Assembly: GCF_000190695.1 (NCBI RefSeq)
Contig: NZ_GL870929.1
Location: forward strand, 2,112,184 to 2,176,183
DNA: 64,000 nucleotides
Direction of reading: 5' to 3'
DNA from: Kingella denitrificans ATCC 33394
GTDB lineage: Bacteria > Pseudomonadota > Gammaproteobacteria > Burkholderiales > Neisseriaceae
Position numbers and translations under genes: made by a program
Shown: positions 58,418 to 64,000 of the stretch, piece after piece
Layout: every line of letters starts with the position of its first letter
Numbering within the stretch: position 1 is the first letter of the stretch
Notes under the pieces: model-generated
Told to the model about the DNA's origin: nothing
The model's database searches: none
What the model saw: the letters and a program-made list of their open reading frames with translations, nothing else

Positions 58418-59148
58418 GCGGCTAATCCGTTGCGCGCCCGATACATCACTTCTTTCATTTGCGCGATGGCTTTCGGCAGCCCCAAGAACACCGCCTGCGC
58501 GATGAGCGAATGCCCAATGTTCAGCTCCGCAATTTCGGGAATTTGGGCGATGGGCGCAACGTTGTGAATGGTCAGGCCGTGCCCAGCGTTTACGGTCATG
58601 CCCAGTTGCGCGGCAAATTGCGCCGCTTCGCGGATACGCTGCAATTCATTCCGGCACTGTTCCGGCGTTGCGGCATCGGCATACGCACCGGTGTGCAGTT
58701 CCACCACGCGCGCGCCCATATCGAATGCCTTTTGAATCTGCGGTTTATCCGGCGCAATAAAAATGGAGACGCGAATCGAGGCAGCCTGCAATTCGTAAAT
58801 ATAATGGCGCACCTTGCCCGCCTGCCCAATCACATCCAAGCCGCCTTCAGTCGTGACTTCGGCGCGCTTTTCCGGCACGATGCACACATCTTCCGGACGG
58901 ATACGCAGCGCGTGCGCCAGCATTTCCTCCGTCATCGCCATTTCCAGGTTCATGCGCGTGCGGATGGCCTGTTTAATCAGCGCCACATCGTCATCCTTGA
59001 TATGGCGGCGGTCTTCGCGCAAATGAAGGGTAATCAAATCCGCGCCGTACGTTTCCGCAATCAAAGCGGCTTCCAGCGGGCTGGGGTAGGAAACGCCACG
59101 CGCATTGCGCAAAGTGGCAACATGGTCGATATTAACGCCGAGCAGCAT
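58414..59148 (-). CDS. pdxJ: Pyridoxine 5'-phosphate synthase
   Basis: 244 residues. It condenses 1-deoxyxylulose 5-phosphate with 3-amino-2-oxopropyl phosphate to PNP in vitamin B6 synthesis. TIM barrel with 'LGVNIDHVATLRNARG', 'LITLHLREDRRHI', 'VCIVPEKRAEVTTEGGLDV', 'VELHTGAYAD' and 'VNAGHGLTIHNV'. The start at 59148 (MLLGVNIDHVATLRN) is conserved; the 61 open codons upstream are not. First gene of the pdxJ-acpS operon. Confidence 0.97.
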   Translation of the reverse strand: MLLGVNIDHVATLRNARGVSYPSPLEAALIAETYGADLITLHLREDRRHIKDDDVALIKQAIRTRMNLEMAMTEEMLAHALRIRPEDVCIVPEKRAEVTTEGGLDVIGQAGKVRHYIYELQAASIRVSIFIAPDKPQIQKAFDMGARVVELHTGAYADAATPEQCRNELQRIREAAQFAAQLGMTVNAGHGLTIHNVAPIAQIPEIAELNIGHSLIAQAVFLGLPKAIAQMKEVMYRARNGLAA

Positions 59149-59517
59149 AAGGTTCGCCTTGTAATGAAATAATGAATGTTCGAACGGCGGATTATAGCGA
59201 ATTCGCGCGGCTTTCACTATGGCAACGGAAAAATGGGGATAACTGGCATGGAATTGATTTGTATCAATACGCATTCGAGAGATTACTTTATAATCCAGCC
59301 ATCGAATAAGCAGCCTGCACGGTTTCTCCATGTAGTTGTTTGTTTAGATTTTCCTCTTGATGTGTGTGTGTTTTGGTGTGGATTGGATTCCACACCATTT
59401 TTTTGCGCCCGAAGAATAAAGTGCAGGCTGCTTTTGCCAACTATCGGGGGCTTGCGAGGCACGGATATGCTTTGTCGGGCAATTTATGTGTGTATAGAAT
59501 GCAACGCACCATCTTTG

Positions 59518-59567
59518 AAAGCAGCCTGCACTTTTAATCCGTATGGAAAAGTGCAGGCTGCTTTTTT
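59518..59567. repeat. DUS pair in the pdxJ-kef intergenic region
   Basis: GAAAGCAGCCTGCACTTTTAA...AAAAGTGCAGGCTGCTTTTTTC. The 574-base gap 59149-59722 also holds single DUS at about 59311 and 59422 and the kef promoter; I see no gene in it, although short unsupported frames exist. Confidence 0.6.
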
Positions 59568-59666
59568 CAAAAGAAAATATGGCAGAATCGTTCATAAAAC
59601 AGCAGGAAAGATAGTATGGAATCGGCATCGATCTGGTGGAAAATACTAGGATAACAGTATGATTTA

Positions 59667-59675
59667 TGATATAAT
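59667..59675 (+). promoter_or_regulatory. Extended -10 promoter of the Kef-type antiporter gene
   Basis: TGATATAAT (TGn plus perfect TATAAT), 47 bases before the ATG. Confidence 0.6.
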
Positions 59676-59722
59676 TCCCAAAATTTAAACCTTATATAAA
59701 CCACCGCTGCCAAAGAAACGCC

Positions 59723-61618
59723 ATGACCACGATTTTACTTGCCGCATTTACCTATCTCGCATTTGCAGTTGCCGCTGTGTTGCTGTCCCAAAAATTAGGT
59801 TTGGGTTCCGTCTTGGGTTATTTGATGGCGGGCATCATGATTGGCCCGATGCTGGGATTGGTAGGCAAGGAAACCGAGTCGATTCAGCATATTGCCGAAT
59901 TCGGCGTGGTGATGATGTTGTTTTTGGTCGGTTTGGAACTCGCGCCGAAAATGCTGTGGCAGCTGCGCCATAAACTTTTGGGGCTGGGCGGGTTGCAGGT
60001 CGGCCTGTCTTTGGCAGCCGTGGCGGGTATTGCTTATGCGCTGGGCTATTCGTGGCAGGTTGGCGTCGCCGTTGGCTGTATTCTGGCCTTGTCGTCCACC
60101 GCCATCGTGCTGCAAACATTCAACGAAAAACAATTATTGTCCACGCAGGGCGGCCAGGCAGGTTTTGCCGTATTGCTGTTTCAAGACGTTGCCGCCATTC
60201 CCATGCTGGCCTTGCTGCCTTTGCTGGCCACGTCGCCCCATGCCAAAAATGCAGCCGCTGCCGGTCATGCCGGTATCGATTTGCTTGAGCATCAGCCCGG
60301 TTGGGTGGTGGCGCTGGTCAGCGTTGCCGCCATTGCCGTGATTATCGTGGCGGTGCGCTATATTGTGCCCTTGGTGTTCCGCTTCATCAGCAAGCACCAT
60401 GTGCATGAAATGTTTATGGTGTTTACGCTGGCATTGGTGGTCGGCATTGCCACGCTCATGTCGCTGGTGGGCTTGTCGCCTGCCTTGGGCGCGTTCATTG
60501 CCGGCGTCGCATTGGCCAACAGCAATTACCGTCACGAAATGGAAAGCCATTTGGAGCCGTTCAAGGGTTTGTTTTTGGGACTGTTTTTTATCACAGTGGG
60601 CGCAGGCATGAATTTCACCCTGCTGAAGAACCAGTTTTTCCCCATCATCGGTATGACGCTGGGCTTGCTGTTGGTAAAAGGCGTGATTCTGTGGTGCTTG
60701 GGCAAACTGTTCCGCCTGCCGCCGTTGGCTGCAAAACTGTTCGGCTTGAGCTTGGCACAGGCGGGCGAATTCGGTTTCGTGCTGCTGTCCATCGCGAAAC
60801 AAAACCACGTTTTGCCGAAGGCGGTAAATGACCGTATCAGCCTGGTGGTGGCGTTGTCGATGGTGCTGACGCCGCTGCTGTTTATCCTGTATGACAAGGT
60901 GTTTGTGCCGCGTTCCATTGTGGCGGAAAACGAAGAGCGCGAGCAAGACCAGATTCATGAAGAAAATCCTGTTATTGTGTTGGGACACGGGCGCTTCGGC
61001 CAGCACATCAACAGCATGCTGACATCTTGCGGCTATCACACCACGGTAATTGACAACCACGCCGAAATGGTGGAAGGCTTGGCCAAAATCGGCATTAAAA
61101 CGTATTACGGCGATGCTTCGCGTCCCGAATTGCTGGGCAGCATCGGTTTGGGGCGTGCAAAACTGTTGGTGGTTACGCTGGGTGATAAAAAGAAAAGCAC
61201 GGAAATTGTGGAATATGTGCGCCGCCATTATCCCAAGCTGCCGATTATGGCGCGTGCGTATGACCGTATGCATGCTTATGATTTGCATCATGCGGGCGCG
61301 AATTATGTCATCCGCGAGATAGTGGATTCGGCCATGCGCGGCGGACGGATTGCGCTGGAAAAAATGGGTTTGTCGCCCGAACAGGCGCGCGAATTGAGCA
61401 AGTTTTATGCGGCGCGCGACCGCTATCTGTCCGACCGCGTGGCGGATGTGTACGACCCGAATATCCCGCTGTTTGCCAATGAAAAAATGATTGAAGTATT
61501 CAAAGAAACGGATACGGAAACCAAAAATATGCTGCAAGCGTTGCTGCGCGGCGAAAAAGTGGAATGGGAAGAAGAGCATGAGAACGAACTGACTCGCATG
61601 AAGCAGGGGATTTCGTAA
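59723..61618 (+). CDS. KefB/YbaL-type cation:proton antiporter (CPA2) with TrkA-N domain
   Basis: 631 residues. About 12-13 membrane helices of the Na+/H+ exchanger fold ('GSVLGYLMAGIMIGPMLGLVG', 'LGAFIAGVALANSNYRHEME') are followed by a cytosolic RCK/TrkA-N domain from about residue 410 ('VIVLGHGRFGQHI' with the NAD-binding GxGxxG). It resembles glutathione-gated potassium efflux systems. The Kef-type glutathione site cannot be confirmed by eye. Monocistronic; a DUS pair follows. Confidence 0.9.
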   Translation: MTTILLAAFTYLAFAVAAVLLSQKLGLGSVLGYLMAGIMIGPMLGLVGKETESIQHIAEFGVVMMLFLVGLELAPKMLWQLRHKLLGLGGLQVGLSLAAVAGIAYALGYSWQVGVAVGCILALSSTAIVLQTFNEKQLLSTQGGQAGFAVLLFQDVAAIPMLALLPLLATSPHAKNAAAAGHAGIDLLEHQPGWVVALVSVAAIAVIIVAVRYIVPLVFRFISKHHVHEMFMVFTLALVVGIATLMSLVGLSPALGAFIAGVALANSNYRHEMESHLEPFKGLFLGLFFITVGAGMNFTLLKNQFFPIIGMTLGLLLVKGVILWCLGKLFRLPPLAAKLFGLSLAQAGEFGFVLLSIAKQNHVLPKAVNDRISLVVALSMVLTPLLFILYDKVFVPRSIVAENEEREQDQIHEENPVIVLGHGRFGQHINSMLTSCGYHTTVIDNHAEMVEGLAKIGIKTYYGDASRPELLGSIGLGRAKLLVVTLGDKKKSTEIVEYVRRHYPKLPIMARAYDRMHAYDLHHAGANYVIREIVDSAMRGGRIALEKMGLSPEQARELSKFYAARDRYLSDRVADVYDPNIPLFANEKMIEVFKETDTETKNMLQALLRGEKVEWEEEHENELTRMKQGIS

Positions 61619-61628
61619 ATATCACGGG

Positions 61629-61657
61629 GTGCAGGCTGCTTTTCGAAGGCAGCCTTT
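61629..61657 (+). terminator. Short DUS-derived hairpin after the Kef-type gene
   Basis: GTGCAGGCTGCTTTTCGAAGGCAGCCTTT: AGGCTGC(TTTT) pairs with GGCAGCCTTT around a tight loop, 13 bases past the stop. The second DUS is decayed. Confidence 0.5.
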
Positions 61658-61680
61658 CCCACAGAATAAGGAATGTGAAA

Positions 61681-62406
61681 ATGAACCAAGCCTCGTTAAA
61701 AGAAAAAGTCTTGCTCGTTACAGGTGCATCGCAGGGATTGGGTGCGGAAGTGGCCAAAGCCTGTGCGGCGGCCGGTGCCACCGTGGTGTTGTTGGCGCGC
61801 AGCCAGAAGAAGCTGGAAGCCGTGTATGACGAGATTGTGTCGGCCGGCGGCCCGGAACCTTATGCCATCGTGTTTGACATGATGCCGGCGCAGGAAAAAG
61901 AATTCGAGCAGTTGGCGCAGACAGTGGCCGCCGCCACCGAAGGCCGTTTGGACGGCATCATCCATTGCGCCAGCTATTTTTATGCGTTGTCGCCGCTGGA
62001 TTTCCAAACGGTCGGCGAATGGGTGAACCAATACCGCATCAACACCGTGGCGCCGATGGCTTTGACGCGCGCCATGCTGCCCATGCTGAAAGCGTCGCCC
62101 GATGCTTCGGTGATTTTTGTCGGCGAGAGCCACGGCGAAAAACCGCAGGCATATTGGGGCGGATTCGGTGCATCGAAAGCCGCGTTGAATTATCTGTGCC
62201 GCGTGGCGGCCGACGAATGGGAGCGCTTCGAGCATCTGCGCGCCAATGTGCTGGTGCCCGGTTCCATCAATTCGCCGCAGCGCATCAAAACCCATCCGGG
62301 CGAAGCGGCCGAGGAGCGTAAAAACATGAGCGACATCACGCCGCAATTCGTGTGGTGGGTCAGCGCGGAAAGCCGCGGCCGTTCGGGCGAAATCGTGTAT
62401 TTATAA
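61681..62406 (+). CDS. Short-chain dehydrogenase/reductase (YciK-like)
   Basis: 241 residues. Rossmann 'LLVTGASQGLGAEVAK' and the NxAS-like 'HCASYFYAL' identify an SDR of the YciK type. In the active site, the Ser of 'GESHGE' and the Lys of 'GGFGASKAA' are present, but the catalytic Tyr of YxxxK is replaced by Phe, so ordinary SDR chemistry is doubtful. The start at 61681 follows AAGGA by nine bases; a GTG two codons earlier is possible. Confidence 0.85.
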   Translation: MNQASLKEKVLLVTGASQGLGAEVAKACAAAGATVVLLARSQKKLEAVYDEIVSAGGPEPYAIVFDMMPAQEKEFEQLAQTVAAATEGRLDGIIHCASYFYALSPLDFQTVGEWVNQYRINTVAPMALTRAMLPMLKASPDASVIFVGESHGEKPQAYWGGFGASKAALNYLCRVAADEWERFEHLRANVLVPGSINSPQRIKTHPGEAAEERKNMSDITPQFVWWVSAESRGRSGEIVYL

Positions 62407-62420
62407 TTTGTTCGACCTAA

Positions 62421-62975
62421 TCAGGGCAATGTGGGACATTCTCTCCATTGCCCTAATTCTATGCCCAAATCAAACAGGTTCACCCTGCCGATGCCGACCC
62501 GAATCAGCCGCAGGCAGGGATAACCCGCTTTGGCCGTCATCCGCCGCACCTGGCGGTTTTTCCCTTCGCAGATTTGAATTTGCAGCCAGAAATCCGGCAC
62601 GCTTTTGCGCACACGGATGGGCGGGTCGCGCTGCCAGATTCGGGCGGTTTCGTGTTCGTCCAGCAGGCGGATGCGTGCAGGCTGCGCAACGAAATCGCCC
62701 AAATCCAAAGGCCGCTGCAACAACGCCAGCCGTTCGTCGTCGGGACTGCCTTCCAGTTGCGCCCAGTAGGTTTTGGTCAATTTGAAACGCGGATTGGCAA
62801 TACGCGCCTGCTGCCGCCCGTCGTCGGTGAGCAGCAGCAGGCCTTCGCTGTCGGTGTCCAGCCGGCCGGCGGGGTAAACGTTGGGCACGGGCACGAAGTC
62901 TTTGAGCGAACGGTGTTTTTCGTGCGGGCTGAATTGGCAAATCACGCCATAAGGTTTGTTGAGGGCGATTAACAT
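62421..62975 (-). CDS. rluE: 23S rRNA pseudouridine(2457) synthase (RluE-like)
   Basis: 184 residues. RsuA-family catalytic domain without an S4 domain: 'LIALNKPYGVICQFSPHEKHRSLKDFV', catalytic Asp in 'PAGRLDTDSEGLLLLTDDG', 'EGKNRQVRRMTAKAGYPCLRLIRV'. RluE is the family member lacking S4 and of about this size. Convergent with the SDR gene, 14 bases apart. Confidence 0.92.
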   Translation of the reverse strand: MLIALNKPYGVICQFSPHEKHRSLKDFVPVPNVYPAGRLDTDSEGLLLLTDDGRQQARIANPRFKLTKTYWAQLEGSPDDERLALLQRPLDLGDFVAQPARIRLLDEHETARIWQRDPPIRVRKSVPDFWLQIQICEGKNRQVRRMTAKAGYPCLRLIRVGIGRVNLFDLGIELGQWRECPTLP

Positions 62976-63041
62976 GTGCAGGCTGCTTTCTGGGTTGATG
63001 AATGGTTTGTATTTTAGGATGAAACGGGTGCAGGCTGCTTT

Positions 63042-63590
63042 TTATCGGCACGCCAGCTTCGGGACTTGCGCCCAATCTTGGCCTTGCGCGTCTTTGGGCG
63101 ACAGCAGCGGCGCGCCTTGCAACGGCCATGTTATGCCGACGTGCGGGTCGTCCCAGCGCAGTGTTTGCTCGGCGGACGGGTTGTGGTAGTCGGTGCAGCG
63201 GTACAGCAGCGTTGCCGGGCCGTCCAGCACATAAAAGCCGTGCGCGAAACCTTCGGGCAGCCAGAGTTGCCGCCCGTTTTCGGCCGATAGGATTTCCGCC
63301 GCCCATTGCCCGAAGGTGGGCGAATCCTGCCGCATGTCCACCGCCACGTCAAACACGCGGCCGGCGGTAACACGCACCAGTTTGCCCTGCGCGTTTTCGG
63401 TTTGGTAATGCAGGCCGCGCAGCACGCCCTGATGCGACTGGCTGTGGTTTTCCTGCACGAACGCGCGCTCGGCAACGTGTTCGCAAAACCAGTCGTGGCG
63501 GAACGTTTCCATAAAAAAGCCGCGCGAATCGCGGAAGATGTGCGGGTCGATGCGTTTCACATCGGGCAGGCGGGTGGGGGAGGCGTTCAT
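63042..63590 (-). CDS. rfbC: dTDP-4-dehydrorhamnose 3,5-epimerase
   Basis: 182 residues, cupin fold. It epimerises dTDP-4-keto-6-deoxyglucose on the way to dTDP-L-rhamnose. 'KRIDPHIFRDSRGFFMETFR', the catalytic His in 'RGLHYQ' (H61), 'DVAVDMRQDSPTFGQW' and 'PEGFAHGFYVL' are characteristic. 15 bases after the rfbD stop region, same strand. The rhamnose genes are 37 kb from the GDP-sugar locus and probably feed another glycan. Confidence 0.96.
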   Translation of the reverse strand: MNASPTRLPDVKRIDPHIFRDSRGFFMETFRHDWFCEHVAERAFVQENHSQSHQGVLRGLHYQTENAQGKLVRVTAGRVFDVAVDMRQDSPTFGQWAAEILSAENGRQLWLPEGFAHGFYVLDGPATLLYRCTDYHNPSAEQTLRWDDPHVGITWPLQGAPLLSPKDAQGQDWAQVPKLACR

Positions 63591-63605
63591 TCGGCTTTGT
63601 TTCCG

Positions 63606-64000
63606 TTAATCAAAATAATCACTTAAATCGTGCAATGCCGCCCGCCAGTCGCTGGGGGCGATACCGAAAGCAGCCTGCACTTTGCGGCAGTCCAAGCGGG
63701 AATCGGCAGGGCGCTCGGCGGCGGACGGATAATCGCGGCTGGAAACGGGGCGCACTTCCGGCACGCGCGGCAGCAGCCCTTGCGCGGCAGCCTGCACCAA
63801 AACGGCACGGGCAAACTCATCGCGCGACACCGCCGTATCTCCGGCAAAATGGTACACGCCCCAAGCGGCGTTGCCTTGCACGGACTGGTTTGCCATGTGC
63901 AACAAAGCTGCCGCCGCGTCGTCCGCATAAGTCGGGTTGCCGCGCTGGTCGTCCACCACGTTCAGCACAGGCTGCCGCCGACCCAGCTGCAGCAGGGTTT
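63606..64000 (-). CDS. rfbD: dTDP-4-dehydrorhamnose reductase, C-terminal part (runs off the right edge)
   Basis: About 131 residues visible; the 5' end is beyond position 64000. 'VVDDQRGNPTYADDAAAALLHM', 'GVYHFAGDTAVSRDEFARAVL' and 'RPADSRLDCRKVQAAFGIAPSDWRAALHD' are the RmlD/RfbD C-terminal landmarks. It reduces the 4-keto group to give dTDP-L-rhamnose. A DUS forms the codons for 'KVQAAFG'. The reading frame stays open to the edge, so the apparent start near 63968 (a GTG) is not the real one. Confidence 0.93.
   Translation of the reverse strand, partial: TLLQLGRRQPVLNVVDDQRGNPTYADDAAAALLHMANQSVQGNAAWGVYHFAGDTAVSRDEFARAVLVQAAAQGLLPRVPEVRPVSSRDYPSAAERPADSRLDCRKVQAAFGIAPSDWRAALHDLSDYFD

Noticed and set aside
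59221..59310. Fur box near TTGATTTGTATCAATACGCATTC in the pdxJ-kef gap
   Set aside because: Only the TTGTATCAA-type core is symmetric and it matches the Fur consensus poorly; no gene start is at a suitable distance.
59176..59649. 157-codon frame in the pdxJ-kef gap
   Set aside because: It runs through three DUS copies and low-complexity sequence, has no ribosome site and no recognisable domain.

Overview
The window comes from a member of the Neisseriaceae, most likely Kingella or a close relative. Three things point there. The 12-mer AAGCAGCCTGCA (reverse complement TGCAGGCTGCTT) is scattered everywhere, singly in genes and as inverted pairs after genes; I recall it as a Kingella-type dialect of the DNA uptake sequence (DUS). 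Six elements of about 106 bp that begin and end TATAGTGGATTAAAA...TTTTAATCCACTATA match Correia (CREE/NEMIS) elements. The gene content also fits: an NMB0315-like M23 peptidase, rpsA-ihfB, and glyS followed by LgtB/E-like galactosyltransferases, as at the neisserial lgt locus. No rRNA, tRNA, CRISPR, prophage or intact insertion sequence was seen.

Layout. 0-15 kb: chromosomal housekeeping genes (RpfE-like protein, M23 peptidase, panD, monomeric icd, NAD(P)HX dehydratase, a PlsC-type acyltransferase, sstT, msbA, glyS). Their intergenic spaces are full of DUS hairpins, CREEs and an unnamed composite repeat. 15.3-26.4 kb: a surface-glycan (LOS/LPS) locus. It holds three family-25 glycosyltransferases, a GT11 enzyme, a Caps_synth-type transferase, manC, gmd, a colC/fcl-like epimerase-reductase, a colD-like 3-dehydratase, a GT10 gene broken at a T8 tract, and gmhB. 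26.5-36.7 kb: lytic transglycosylase, grxB, a NERD protein, a small region with foreign DUS dialects and a SemiSWEET gene, gatB, a Pat-like acetyltransferase, and divergently a zinc alcohol dehydrogenase with a Zur-type box between them. 37-54.8 kb: MFS carrier, ridA, yajC-secD-secF, mscL, nitroreductase, rsuA, Na+/H+ antiporter, a PHP phosphatase with pseF, a gene behind a Cys-rich attenuator-like leader, aspS, small secreted proteins including an Ivy-type lysozyme inhibitor, a DUF502 protein and pldA. 55-64 kb: cmk-rpsA-ihfB, pdxJ-acpS, a KefB-type antiporter, an SDR, rluE, and rfbC-rfbD (rfbD runs off the right edge).

How the genes fit together. The most interesting block is 17.1-22.9 kb. 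ManC makes GDP-mannose and Gmd makes GDP-4-keto-6-deoxymannose. The aminotransferase-fold protein has His (H188) where aminotransferases have the PLP lysine, as in the colitose enzyme ColD, and would remove the 3-hydroxyl. The Fcl-like enzyme would then epimerise and reduce to GDP-L-colitose (3-deoxy-L-fucose). The flanking GT11 and GT10 enzymes belong to fucosyltransferase families and could place colitose or fucose on LgtB/E-type galactose chains, giving a Lewis/H-antigen-like surface. The GT10 gene is off in this sequence because a run of eight T shifts the frame, so this step is probably phase-variable. Two regulatory candidates also deserve attention: a cysteine-codon-rich leader peptide with mutually exclusive terminator and antiterminator pairings at 49.2-49.4 kb, and the Zur-type box in the 35.5-35.7 kb divergent promoter region.
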